From positions 62,001-126,000 of the forward strand of contig JBJEPW010000010.1 of the NCBI GenBank assembly GCA_051881435.1: 64,000 nt of DNA, read 5' to 3'. This document shows positions 30,486 through 39,217 of the stretch, piece after piece. Under the pieces are notes generated by a model. That model searched no databases. It had not been told where the DNA came from and saw nothing but the letters and a program-made list of their open reading frames with translations. The stretch is from Fimenecus sp051881435. Lineage in GTDB: Bacteria > Bacillota > Clostridia > Oscillospirales > Acutalibacteraceae. Numbering within the stretch: the stretch's first letter is position 1; every line of letters begins with the position of its first letter. The position numbers and the translations under genes are program-made.

Positions 30486-31559
30486 TTATTTAAGAAGTGA
30501 TACTACAAGGTCGCCCATCTCGGCGGTTGTTACCTTGCGGAATCCCTCCTCGTAAATATCGGGAGTACGGGCTTTGGTGAGGGCCTCGTTTACCGCCTCC
30601 TCTATGGACTTTGCGGCGTCCTTTTCATCAAAGGAATACTGAAGCATCATAGCCGCTGAAAGTATTGTAGCCAAGGGATTTGCCTTTTGCTGACCTGCAA
30701 TATCGGGCGCAGAACCGTGAATTGGCTCATAAAGTCCCATTTTGCCGTCTGCAAGGCTGGCTGATGCAAGCATACCGATTGAGCCTGAAATCATTGAGGC
30801 CTCGTCGGAAAGAATATCGCCGAAAATATTTGAAGTCACAATAACATCAAACTGACCGGGATTGCGGACTAACTGCATAGCGCAGTTGTCAACATACATA
30901 TGATTAAGCTCTACCTCGGGATATTCGGCTGAAATTCTTATAACGGTCTCTCTCCAAAGGCGTGATGATTCAAGAACATTCGCCTTATCAACGCTTGTAA
31001 GCTTTTTGTTGCGCTTCATAGCCATATTGAAAGCCGTTCTTGCAATACGCTCGATTTCGGGAACGGAATACATCTCCGTATCGTATGCGGCGGGGTTGCC
31101 GTCAACCTCCCGTCTGCCGCGCTCACCGAAATAGATACCGCCTGTTAATTCACGGACAATCATAATGTCAAGCCCATCGCCTATTATACTGTCTTTAATG
31201 GGAGATGCGCTTTTAAGGGGCTCAAAAATCTTTGCAGGACGCAAGTTTGCATAAAGTCCTAATGCACCTCTTATACCCAAAAGTCCTGCCTCGGGGCGCT
31301 GTTTACCGGGGAGAGTGTCCCATTTAGGACCGCCCACGGCGCCTAAAAATACACAGTCAGCCGCCTTGCAGGCATCAACCGTCTCCTGCGGCAGGGGCTC
31401 CCCTGTTGCGTCAATGGCACAGCCGCCCATAAGACGGTAATCGTAATTGAACTTAAAGCCGTATTTATCCCCTGCGGCGTCCAATACCTTTAAAGCCTCG
31501 TCAACGATTTCAGGACCTATTCCGTCACCTTTTAACACTACAATATTATATTCTTTCAT
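30486..31559 (-). CDS. leuB: 3-isopropylmalate dehydrogenase
   Basis: Oxidative decarboxylation of 3-isopropylmalate with NAD, third step of leucine synthesis. The 357-residue enzyme shows VLKGDGIGPEIVDEALKVL at the start, ELTGGIYFGERG, and the C-terminal GSAPDIAGQQKANPLATILS. I use the ATG at 31559 behind GGAGTG; an upstream frame would translate the palindrome at 31577-31605. It is on the same strand as leuA but separated from it by acetyltransferase, methyltransferase and transposase genes. Confidence 0.96.
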   Translation of the reverse strand: MKEYNIVVLKGDGIGPEIVDEALKVLDAAGDKYGFKFNYDYRLMGGCAIDATGEPLPQETVDACKAADCVFLGAVGGPKWDTLPGKQRPEAGLLGIRGALGLYANLRPAKIFEPLKSASPIKDSIIGDGLDIMIVRELTGGIYFGERGRREVDGNPAAYDTEMYSVPEIERIARTAFNMAMKRNKKLTSVDKANVLESSRLWRETVIRISAEYPEVELNHMYVDNCAMQLVRNPGQFDVIVTSNIFGDILSDEASMISGSIGMLASASLADGKMGLYEPIHGSAPDIAGQQKANPLATILSAAMMLQYSFDEKDAAKSIEEAVNEALTKARTPDIYEEGFRKVTTAEMGDLVVSLLK

Positions 31560-31576
31560 AATAACACTCCTCTGTC

Positions 31577-31605
31577 GGTAAAAAGGGGACTGTCCCCTTT
31601 TTACC
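31577..31605. repeat. 29-bp palindrome (REP-D), copy 1
   Basis: GGTAAAAAGGGGA and TCCCCTTTTTACC around the loop CTG, perfect pairing. The loop is CAG in copies 2 and 3, so this copy is inverted relative to them. It lies between leuB and the transposase pseudogene. Confidence 0.95.
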
Positions 31606-31610
31606 ATATG

Positions 31611-32332
31611 TTATAATTTGTATGCATATCCTCGGCTTATACCGAGAAATTTTGAAATTTTATACGCAGGTATCCCTGCTTTTTTCAGTTCAATCGCAAT
31701 GTCCAAAACAGAATGTTGCTTTTCCATTTCGCATATTATGCGTTTTAAACGAAAATCATCAATTTTTTCAATGCTGTTTTCAATGGCAAGAAAATCAAAT
31801 ATATCATCATCTTTAATTCGGTGCAGTTCCAAAAATTGTTCTTTTGTAATAATGCTGTATATGAATTCTGTATCCGTATATGTGCATTGAGGCATAATAT
31901 ATTCGTTGTAGCTTGACCATTTCCAGTCGGCAGGACTTTTGCACAGTTCAGCCTTTACAGGATTAAAATGAATATACTTTAACACAGTTAAAAGATAAGA
32001 ATCATCATTCACTGCTTTACTGTAATATCTGCCGTTGAATAGGCTTCCACTTCGACCGTATTTGTTATTGTATCTAAATACAAACGAAGCACCGATGGCT
32101 TTAAACATCTGCGGCATATTGTATTCTGCAAATTTTATAAGCAAATGAATATGATTGTTCATAAGACAGTACGCAAGCAAAGAGGCGTCGTAGTCATCAC
32201 AAGCTTTTTTCAATACTCTCAAAAAGAGGAAATATAGTCATTGTCATCAAAAAAGATTTGTTCGGAATTATTACCTTTCATAACGATGTGATAAACATTT
32301 GTATCAGAAATAAGTCTTACGGTTCTTGCCAT
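31611..32332 (-). pseudogene. Y1 (REP-associated type) transposase, interrupted by a frameshift
   Basis: The first 37 codons from the ATG at 32332 (MARTVRLISDTNVYHIVMKG ...) match the usual beginning of long Y1_Tnp proteins and have a GGAG site upstream, but they run into TGA at 32221-32219. The rest continues in the -1 frame from about 32222 as LRVLKKACDDYDAS, with the HUH motif YCLMNNHIHLLIKF and a C-terminal helix-turn-helix-like tail (YKISKFLGISRGYAYKL). The break lies in a run of five T, so either one base was lost or gained, or it is a -1 slip site. The gene is bracketed by two inverted copies of a 29-bp palindrome, its likely substrate. It is of a different class from the two shorter RAYTs. 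Confidence 0.85.
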
Positions 32333-32355
32333 TTCATCTCCACTCCTCTGTTGTT

Positions 32356-32384
32356 GGTAAAAAGGGGACAGTCCCCTTTTTACC
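32356..32384. repeat. 29-bp palindrome (REP-D), copy 2
   Basis: GGTAAAAAGGGGA, loop CAG, TCCCCTTTTTACC. It lies 24 bases upstream of the transposase start and just after the trmO stop. The preceding CACTCCTCTGT is also found before copy 1. Confidence 0.95.
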
Positions 32385-32386
32385 AA

Positions 32387-32836
32387 TTAAAAATAATTTT
32401 CCATAAGTTTGTTAACCCATTCGGGTACTGTTGCGTCACTCTTGAAATCATACTGAGGATAGTAGGGTTTAATGTCAATTACCGGAGTACCGTCGATTGC
32501 ATCGAGACCTTGAACAAAAACAGAAGTATCTGTGACTTTTAACAGCTTTACAGATGTCACACCTATTTGATTGGGTCTGTCCTTACAACGCTGGGAAAAT
32601 ATACCGACTTTCGGCATATCCTCACGGTTTTGCGGGCGTCTTTGCAAATGCTTTTCAATTTGGAAATCAGCTTTATCCAAATAATATAACACAACGATGT
32701 GCGAAAAATCTTCTAAACCTTTTAATCCGTCTTTATATTTATCATGGATAATAATTTCCGCTTCATTTTTACCCCATTCAGCATCTTTTTTCTCATTTTC
32801 GTTACTGCGTACGAAGCCTATATCAAAAATTTCCAT
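32387..32836 (-). CDS. trmO: tRNA methyltransferase TrmO family (TsaA-like)
   Basis: TrmO-type proteins methylate N6-threonylcarbamoyladenosine at position 37 of some tRNAs using SAM. The 149-residue single-domain form has IGFVRSNENE at the start and the signature VGIFSQRCKDRPNQIGVTSV in the middle, then LDAIDGTPVIDIKPYYPQYD. E. coli TrmO has an extra C-terminal domain that is absent here, as in many bacterial homologues. It follows the acetyltransferase gene by 13 bases and lies between palindromes of the REP-D family. Confidence 0.85.
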   Translation of the reverse strand: MEIFDIGFVRSNENEKKDAEWGKNEAEIIIHDKYKDGLKGLEDFSHIVVLYYLDKADFQIEKHLQRRPQNREDMPKVGIFSQRCKDRPNQIGVTSVKLLKVTDTSVFVQGLDAIDGTPVIDIKPYYPQYDFKSDATVPEWVNKLMENYF

Positions 32837-32849
32837 TAAACCACCACGC

Positions 32850-33332
32850 TTAAAGTAATTTTTTCATATATCCGCAAGTAAATGGGAAAAATTCGAATTT
32901 TTTCGTGCCGATATGTATGAATCCAAATTTTTCATACCAACTGCATAATACTTTATTTTCCTCTACAATACCTATTTGCATTATTTTACAATTCTTCTCT
33001 TTCGCTTGCTTAATGGCATGCAAAAGCATTTTTTCACCGATTTTTTTGTGTCTGTATGCAGGAAGAACGGATAAATTGTTAAGTTCGCATTCATCGCTTT
33101 TCAATATATTCAGTGAATAAAATCCTATTGGTTTGCCACCATCAAAGTATGCAAACATAAGTCTGTTTTCAGTTTCATACTGCGTTTCAAGTCTTTCTAT
33201 ATTCATTGAAAAAGCAGTAAATTTGGGGGCATTTTCAACTGTAAAACCGAATTCATTTGCAACAGTCATAAAAGATTCTTTTATAACACAAACGCATTCA
33301 GGAATATCTTTTTTTGTTAATTCTTTTATCAT
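32850..33332 (-). CDS. GNAT-family N-acetyltransferase
   Basis: A 160-residue GNAT protein with an acetyl-CoA binding segment VLPAYRHKKIGEKMLLHAIK and the neighbouring NNLSV strand and CSWYEKFGFIHIGTKKFE helix. The substrate is unknown. It is transcribed in the same direction as leuA, from which it is separated by a 29-bp palindrome, and overlaps no gene. Confidence 0.88.
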   Translation of the reverse strand: MIKELTKKDIPECVCVIKESFMTVANEFGFTVENAPKFTAFSMNIERLETQYETENRLMFAYFDGGKPIGFYSLNILKSDECELNNLSVLPAYRHKKIGEKMLLHAIKQAKEKNCKIMQIGIVEENKVLCSWYEKFGFIHIGTKKFEFFPFTCGYMKKLL

Positions 33333-33353
33333 AGCTATTTTATCAATGTTTTT

Positions 33354-33382
33354 GGTAAAAAGGGGACAGTCCCCTTTTTACC
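33354..33382. repeat. 29-bp palindrome (REP-D), copy 3
   Basis: Identical to copy 2 and in the same orientation. It lies 8 bases after the leuA stop and could act as a 3' hairpin or weak terminator. Confidence 0.95.
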
Positions 33383-33390
33383 GAAACTTG

Positions 33391-35115
33391 TCATTTATCA
33401 AAAATCGGGGGTTGGGGTTCTCTTACCACATTGGGCAAACAGCGGTTAACTGCGCAAAGAACACCTTTGATTGAAGCGTAGTTGATATTGTGTGAAATAC
33501 CTATACCGAAAACATCCTTGCCCTCGGGATTTTTAATATGAATATAGCTGACAGCCTTTGAGCCGCTGCCCACGGAAATGGCATGTTCGCTGTAATCCAC
33601 AAACTGATAGTCGGAAAGTCCTATGGTGTTCATTGCCTGACAGAATGCGCCGATAGGTCCTGAACCTACACCCTCAATAACCTGCGGCTCATTTCCGTTA
33701 TACTGAATGGTACCTGTAAAGTGCACCTTTGTAAGCTCCTCGTGCTCCTCTTTTTCCTCATAGAATTTATGGCTTAACAGCTTATACGGTCCGCACACAT
33801 TCCTGTATTCCTCAATGAACAGGTCATAAACCTCTTCTTTTTGAAGCTCCTTGCCCTTTTCATCGCAAACCTTCTGAACAATCTTTGAAAATTCGGGGTG
33901 CATAGCCTTTGGCATATTGAAGCCGAATTCCTGCATAATATATGCAACTCCGCCCTTGCCGGACTGACTGTTGATGCGGATAATGGGCTCATATTCTCTG
34001 CCCACATCGGCAGGGTCGATGGGAAGATAAGGAACCTCCCAATACTCTGTGCCGCTGTCCTTCATATATGTTTTGCCCTTGTTGATAGCGTCCTGATGAG
34101 AGCCTGAAAATGCGGTGAAAACAAGCTCACCTGCATAGGGCTTTCTGGGATCAACGGGCATTTTTGTTGTGCGTTCAAACATTTCCTTGATTTCGTTGAT
34201 ATGTGAAAAATCAAGTCCGGGGTCAATGCCTTGTGTGTACATATTGAGAGCAAGTGTGACCATATCCACATTACCGGTTCTCTCGCCGTTGCCGAAAAGA
34301 GTACCCTCAATTCTGTCCGCCCCTGCCAAAAGTCCCAGCTCGGCGGCGGCAACAGCCGTTCCTCTGTCGTTATGGGGATGCAGGCTGATTATTGCGTTTT
34401 CACGGTTTTTAAGATGACGGCAGAAATATTCAATCTGGTCGGCATAACCGTTGGGAGTACTGCCCTCCACCGTTGAGGGAAGATTAAGGATAATCTTGTT
34501 GTCCGCTGTGATATCCAGCTCCTCCATAACACGCTCACAGATTTTAACGGCGTTGTCCATCTCGGTACCCGAAAAACTTTCGGGAGAATACTCATAGCGA
34601 ATATTAACATCCTTTTCTGCTTTCAATTCATCGGTAAGCTTTTTGATAAGGCGTGCTCCTGTTACGGCAATATCAATAACGCCGTCCATATCCTTTTTGA
34701 AAACAACCTTGCGCTGTAAGGTTGAGGTTGAATTATAAAAATGAATAATTACATTTTTTGCGCCGTCAATGGCCTCAAAGGTCTTTTTGATAAGATGCTC
34801 ACGGCTTTGAACAAGCACTTGAATTGTAACATCATCGGGAATAAGATTTTTTTCAATAAGAGTACGGAGAATTTCATATTCCGTTTCGGAAGCTGAGGGA
34901 AATCCTACCTCGATTTCCTTTACGCCGATATCAATAAGTGTTTTGAAATACTCCAGCTTTTCCTCCAAATTCATGGGGTCGATAAGCGCCTGATTGCCGT
35001 CCCGCAAATCAACACTGCACCAAACAGGGGGCTTCTCAATGGTCTTTGAGGGCCACTGTCTGTCGGGAATGTCAATAGGTTTGAAAGGGATATACTTTTC
35101 GCATCCTTGTTTCAT
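33391..35115 (-). CDS. leuA: 2-isopropylmalate synthase
   Basis: Condenses acetyl-CoA with 2-ketoisovalerate, the committed step of leucine synthesis, and is usually feedback-inhibited by leucine. The 574-residue protein is of the long (LeuA2-like) type. Visible are WCSVDLRDGNQALIDPM with the catalytic Arg-Asp pair, ISLHPHNDRGTAVAAAELGL with the metal-binding histidines, and the C-terminal regulatory domain ending in the HNINYASIKGVLCAVNRCL segment. The ATG at 35115 has GGAGG in front. Its leader holds a T-box, so it is switched on when tRNA(Leu) is uncharged. Confidence 0.96.
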   Translation of the reverse strand: MKQGCEKYIPFKPIDIPDRQWPSKTIEKPPVWCSVDLRDGNQALIDPMNLEEKLEYFKTLIDIGVKEIEVGFPSASETEYEILRTLIEKNLIPDDVTIQVLVQSREHLIKKTFEAIDGAKNVIIHFYNSTSTLQRKVVFKKDMDGVIDIAVTGARLIKKLTDELKAEKDVNIRYEYSPESFSGTEMDNAVKICERVMEELDITADNKIILNLPSTVEGSTPNGYADQIEYFCRHLKNRENAIISLHPHNDRGTAVAAAELGLLAGADRIEGTLFGNGERTGNVDMVTLALNMYTQGIDPGLDFSHINEIKEMFERTTKMPVDPRKPYAGELVFTAFSGSHQDAINKGKTYMKDSGTEYWEVPYLPIDPADVGREYEPIIRINSQSGKGGVAYIMQEFGFNMPKAMHPEFSKIVQKVCDEKGKELQKEEVYDLFIEEYRNVCGPYKLLSHKFYEEKEEHEELTKVHFTGTIQYNGNEPQVIEGVGSGPIGAFCQAMNTIGLSDYQFVDYSEHAISVGSGSKAVSYIHIKNPEGKDVFGIGISHNINYASIKGVLCAVNRCLPNVVREPQPPIFDK

Positions 35116-35140
35116 AATAATAACCTCCAAAAAATTAGTA

Positions 35141-35396
35141 GGCAGTACAGAATAAACTGTTGTGTATGAATTGTCGACAAGCTATGACGGAAAATATGCC
35201 GGCAAGCTATGCACATAAGATTTATGAGATACTGCGGGCAGTTTCGAATAAGTCGTTGTGTATAGATTGACGAGCAGATTTTTTGTCAGAGGAAGCCGAC
35301 AACTGCGGTAATACTTTGTGTATTGCCACAGGCGGCGGCAAACTATGACGGAAAATATGCCGGCAAGCTATGCACATAAGATTTATGAGATACTGC
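35141..35396 (-). repeat. Two families of direct repeats in the leuA leader
   Basis: Between the T-box terminator and leuA two 57-bp segments, 35179-35235 and 35340-35396, differ at one base and include ATGACGGAAAATATGCCGGC. A second, more diverged pair starting GGCAGT and containing GTTGTGTAT lies at 35141-35182 and 35237-35277. No gene is seen here. The region is transcribed when the T-box reads through. Confidence 0.85.
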
Positions 35397-35402
35397 CAAA
35401 AC

Positions 35403-35681
35403 AAAAAAATCGCCTCTATCAACACAGATTGATAGGGACGAAGATAAAATCTATCGTGGTACCACCCTAATTCATCGGCAAAGCCGACCTTAAACGACCT
35501 CCAACAAGGTCTGACCGAATAACGAGGTCAACCGTCACGGGCTATGACTTCACCCATGCGACTCCGAAACGAGTTATACACACAACCGCTGTGTTGCCTT
35601 GCACCGAAACGGCAACTCTCTGAAAGCGAGCAAATTATGTCTTGTTTTCTTCACTGTCTTTGATAGGCGATAATTAAGTTT
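35403..35681 (-). promoter_or_regulatory. T-box riboswitch, leucine
   Basis: On the minus strand the T-box core AGGGTGGTACCACG lies at 35468-35455. It is followed by a terminator with stem CCCTATCA/TGATAGAGG (35440-35411) and seven T. Upstream, AGAGAG and GGTGCAAGGCAAC mark the distal Stem I. CTC at 35573-35571, just before TTTCGGAG, sits where the specifier codon is expected and would read tRNA(Leu), which fits leuA downstream. Confidence 0.93.
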
Positions 35682-35687
35682 TAATAT

Positions 35688-35716
35688 ATTTTATATGATG
35701 TTTTCTGTTTTGTCAA
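35688..35716 (-). promoter_or_regulatory. Promoter of the T-box/leuA transcript
   Basis: Minus-strand TTGACA and TAAAAT, 17 bases apart, placed to start transcription just before T-box Stem I. Confidence 0.85.
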
Positions 35717-35757
35717 CACAAAAACGAAAAAAATTAACGAATAAACAGTTAGGGTAA

Positions 35758-35797
35758 CGGTAATCGGCAGGAGCAACACCTACACCTGCCGATTTTA
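35758..35797 (-). terminator. Possible terminator after the beta-helix gene
   Basis: AATCGGCAGG and CCTGCCGATT form a 10-bp stem 14 bases after the stop codon, but the T-run behind it on the minus strand is poor. Confidence 0.45.
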
Positions 35798-35810
35798 GTA
35801 ATGTATTATA

Positions 35811-37691
35811 CTATACAAGCAAAATCTTTTTACATTCGCCCTCAAACGGTCCGATTTTCGGGCTTTCACTGCGCGGACAATCCAAGAAATCGCTGTCTAC
35901 CGAAACGGGAGAGCCGTCACGGTTTTCAAAGGCTTGTTCGGATTCAAACGACGCGCCGAGGACGTCGGTAGTCACCGTATCCGCAGAAAACCCGCTCTGT
36001 AAAGCGTCATGGAGATTGGTACAGAGCCAAAAATGTCCGTTTTCCTCGGTGACGGTGATGTTCGCTTTAAAGCCCGACATGGTGCGCGGGTTTTCCTCAT
36101 GTGCCCAATGCTTTGCGCCGTTTAAATACAGATTATTCCGCATAACGGTGGGCAGGGTTTTGCCGATGTCTGCCGCCGCAGTATCGCTTTCCATGGTCTT
36201 TTCGGCGGCTGTATGACGATAGCCTTTATAGGCTACTGTGCCGAATCCGTAGTTTTTATATGGGCTTTTGCGTGAAAAGAGCTTGCCGCCGCCTACAAAA
36301 ATATTGTTTATAACACGGTCGTCGCCGCCGTATATAATCATGAGTCCGCCAACCGCTGTTTTGTGGGGAAGATGATACATTGTAAAGCGGTTTGTATCGG
36401 GGATATTCCGTATTTTGCCTGCCATTAGATTGTGAACGAGAGCAATGCCCTGCGACACATTTAAAAAACTGTTTTTGGAAAGCAAGAGGTTATTTTCTAC
36501 CATAACAGGACCGTGACAAACCTCGATAAACAAATCCTCTGACATATCGTTGGCAAACATTGCGTTTTTACGCACCGCCGCACCCTGCGCTTCCCAATCA
36601 AGCCAGATCCCGCGGTTACAATCGTGAATAACATTTTTCTCAATCACAACATCAATTGCGGCATGAAGCTTTATTCCTGCCATTTCCGCTCCTGTAACTT
36701 CACGGCGGATGTTCGTATGGTGAATATGGTTGCCGTAAATTGTTGAAAAAGCCGCTCCCATACAACCCACAATACCTGTCTGGCCGCAATTGTATATTTC
36801 ATTATTCCGCACGGTGTGACTGCCCACATTTTCCTTATTCCAACCGTTATAAAGGGTGGAAAATACCATTTCCGTATATGTTTGCGTGCCGCCCTTTGCA
36901 GGATTTTTGGACCAGCAATTGTCCTTTTCATCACGGTTTTTTCCAAGGCTTATGCCACAGCATTTGGAATCGTGAATTTTGCAGTTTTCAATAATCCAGC
37001 CTCTACTCCAATGAGGGCCGATAATCCCGGGCTGAAAAGCCGTTGGGGGCGCCCACTGGGTTGCACATTGACACAGCTCCAAGCCTGAGACAGTTATGTA
37101 ATTTCTACCCTCTTCTTTTGGGAAAAAGCAAAAGGGACGAACGCTGATTTCTGTTACAATGTCATTTGGGTTTTTACCGTCAAAATCGCCGTAAAACACG
37201 GTTTTGTCCTTTTCGGGAACAGCATACCAACGCGGTGTTTTTTTCTTATCCTTGGGCGCTTTGAAAATATCTTCAATGGACGCGGTTTCATACATTGCGT
37301 TACCGTCCGCAAACACTTCGCCCGTATGGTGAACCTGACCCATACCGTCATACCAATCACCGAAAATCTCATCGGTGTACGGATTGTAATCTCGGAACAG
37401 AGAATTATCTACTTGTGTGCGCCACACATTGTTTTTATACGGCTCCCAGCCCCTTATAATCTCCGCACCGCTGATAACGGGGTGCGCTCCGTCTGCGGCT
37501 GTATATGTTATCCGTTCTTCGTCGCTGATACCGCCGTTTTCAGGGCTTACCCATTCACGGTAAACGCCGTCGCCTATGATAACCGTATCTCCGGCTACGG
37601 CAATTTCCGCCGCCCGGCTTATAGTCGAAAAGGGATTTTCTTCTGTGCCGTTTCCCGATGCGTTATTCTTTTGTGAAACATAATAAATCAT
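35811..37691 (-). CDS. Right-handed parallel beta-helix protein, polysaccharide-lyase-like
   Basis: A 626-residue protein of the pectate-lyase-like beta-helix fold. The N-terminus (YYVSQKNNASGNGTEENPFSTISRAAEIA) and VIIGDGVYREW are typical of DUF1565/beta-helix glycan enzymes, followed by many short repeats such as HTVRNNEIYNCGQTGIVGC, YGNHIHHTNI and IEKNVIHDCNRGIWLDW. No signal peptide is visible, so it may act inside the cell on imported oligosaccharide. The substrate cannot be told. The start at 37691 with AAGGTG is chosen over one 11 codons upstream. It is a single gene between gatB and the leuA promoter. Confidence 0.85.
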   Translation of the reverse strand: MIYYVSQKNNASGNGTEENPFSTISRAAEIAVAGDTVIIGDGVYREWVSPENGGISDEERITYTAADGAHPVISGAEIIRGWEPYKNNVWRTQVDNSLFRDYNPYTDEIFGDWYDGMGQVHHTGEVFADGNAMYETASIEDIFKAPKDKKKTPRWYAVPEKDKTVFYGDFDGKNPNDIVTEISVRPFCFFPKEEGRNYITVSGLELCQCATQWAPPTAFQPGIIGPHWSRGWIIENCKIHDSKCCGISLGKNRDEKDNCWSKNPAKGGTQTYTEMVFSTLYNGWNKENVGSHTVRNNEIYNCGQTGIVGCMGAAFSTIYGNHIHHTNIRREVTGAEMAGIKLHAAIDVVIEKNVIHDCNRGIWLDWEAQGAAVRKNAMFANDMSEDLFIEVCHGPVMVENNLLLSKNSFLNVSQGIALVHNLMAGKIRNIPDTNRFTMYHLPHKTAVGGLMIIYGGDDRVINNIFVGGGKLFSRKSPYKNYGFGTVAYKGYRHTAAEKTMESDTAAADIGKTLPTVMRNNLYLNGAKHWAHEENPRTMSGFKANITVTEENGHFWLCTNLHDALQSGFSADTVTTDVLGASFESEQAFENRDGSPVSVDSDFLDCPRSESPKIGPFEGECKKILLV

Positions 37692-37713
37692 AAAAAGCAC
37701 CTTATGAATACAA

Positions 37714-37755
37714 TAAAAAAACAAGTGGCGGTTATTTTTTTAAGATATAACCGCC
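37714..37755 (-). terminator. Terminator of the aspS-gatCAB operon
   Basis: GGCGGTTAT and ATAACCGCC form a stem directly after the gatB stop, followed on the minus strand by ACTTG and seven T. Confidence 0.88.
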
Positions 37756-37773
37756 CTCCGTTTTAATTTATAT

Positions 37774-39204
37774 TCAGCCTAAAAGTTCTTTAAGAATTTT
37801 TTGTACCTCTTGGGCAGGAGCCTTACCTCTTAACGCACGCATTGACTGACCTATAAGGTATTGGAACGCCTGCGTTTTACCGCCCTTATACTCATTAACG
37901 CTCTTTTCGTTTTCGGCGATTACCTGCTCAATTACGGACTTTATAGCGCCGGTATCCGTCATTGCGCCCAGATTGTTCTCCTCAATGTATTTTTCAGGGT
38001 CAACATTATCGGTGAACACCTTTTCAAGCACCTTTTTGCCTGTGCCTCGGTTGATTTTTCCGCTGTTTACAAGGTTGATTATTTTACCCAGCGAATCAAA
38101 CTCAAAGCTCATATTTTCAGGCAAGGTCTGACTGTCGTTTAAAAGCTTCATAAGCTCGCCCATAATCCAGTTTGCGCTGTCCTTGGGATTGCCCGTTACC
38201 TCAACCGTTCTTTCAAACAGACGGACAAGATACACACTGCCCGTGAGGATATTTGTATCGTACTCGGGCAGCCCCAGCTCTGTCATATAACGCTGTTTTT
38301 TCTGCTGTGGCAATTCGGGCATATTATTTTTGATATTCTCGATATACTCGTCGCTTATTTCAATAGGCGGCAGGTCGGGCTCGGGGAAATACTTATAATC
38401 CTGTGCGTCCTCTTTGGAGCGCATGGCGGTGGAAACACCTTTGTTATCGTCCCAACGGCGGGTTTCCTGCGTTACAACGCCGCCCTCCTCAAGAAGTTCA
38501 ATCTGACGCTGTGACTCATACTCAATGGCTCTCTGAATAGCCTTAAAGGAGTTCATATTTTTCATTTCCGTACGAACGCCGAACTTTTCCTCGCCTTTTC
38601 TACGAACGGAAAGGTTAATATCGGCACGCAACGAGCCCTCCTGCATTTTGCAGTCGGAAGCGCCGATAAATTGGAGAATAGCCCGAAGGTTTTCAAGATA
38701 CTGCAAAACCTCCTCGGCACTGCGGAAATCAGGCTCTGAAACTATTTCGAGAAGCGGCACGCCGCAGCGGTTGTAGTCAACAAGAGTGCAATCCTCCCAC
38801 TCATCGTGGATAAGCTTGCCTGCGTCCTCCTCCATATGGATTTCATGAATACGGATTTTTTTCTTTTCGCCCTCAGCAGTATCCACCTCAATATAGCCGT
38901 TGCGGCAAATGGGCAGATAAAGCTGTGAAATCTGATAAGCCTTGGGCAAATCGGGATAGAAATAGTTTTTACGGTCGAATTTATTATACTGTGTGATTGT
39001 GCAGTTTGTCGCCAAGCCTGTTCTAACTGCATACTCAACAACCTTTTTGTTAAGCAGGGGCAATGTACCCGGCATTCCCGAGCAAATCTCACACACATGA
39101 GTATTAGGCTCACCGCCGAACTGCGTTGAGCAATTACAGAATATTTTTGTCTTTGTGGAAAGCTCTGTGTGGACTTCAAGTCCCATTACAATTTCCCATT
39201 CCAT
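37774..39204 (-). CDS. gatB: Asp/Glu-tRNA amidotransferase subunit B
   Basis: Catalytic kinase/amidation subunit of GatCAB, which converts Glu-tRNA(Gln) and Asp-tRNA(Asn) to Gln-tRNA(Gln) and Asn-tRNA(Asn). The 476 residues start MEWEIVMGLEVHTELSTKTK, include NKFDRKNYFYPDLPKAYQIS and the LLEIVSEPD strand, and end with the tRNA-binding YqeY-like tail (YLIGQSMRALRGKAPAQEV). It follows gatA by 13 bases in the operon aspS-RAYT-gatC-gatA-gatB. Confidence 0.97.
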   Translation of the reverse strand: MEWEIVMGLEVHTELSTKTKIFCNCSTQFGGEPNTHVCEICSGMPGTLPLLNKKVVEYAVRTGLATNCTITQYNKFDRKNYFYPDLPKAYQISQLYLPICRNGYIEVDTAEGEKKKIRIHEIHMEEDAGKLIHDEWEDCTLVDYNRCGVPLLEIVSEPDFRSAEEVLQYLENLRAILQFIGASDCKMQEGSLRADINLSVRRKGEEKFGVRTEMKNMNSFKAIQRAIEYESQRQIELLEEGGVVTQETRRWDDNKGVSTAMRSKEDAQDYKYFPEPDLPPIEISDEYIENIKNNMPELPQQKKQRYMTELGLPEYDTNILTGSVYLVRLFERTVEVTGNPKDSANWIMGELMKLLNDSQTLPENMSFEFDSLGKIINLVNSGKINRGTGKKVLEKVFTDNVDPEKYIEENNLGAMTDTGAIKSVIEQVIAENEKSVNEYKGGKTQAFQYLIGQSMRALRGKAPAQEVQKILKELLG

Positions 39205-39217
39205 AGCGGCCGCCTCC

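Noticed and set aside
32210..32240. Programmed -1 frameshift as the certain explanation of the broken Y1 transposase
   Set aside because: The T-run could allow slippage but does not fit a canonical slippery heptamer and no downstream pseudoknot was recognised; a decayed gene or sequencing error is simpler.
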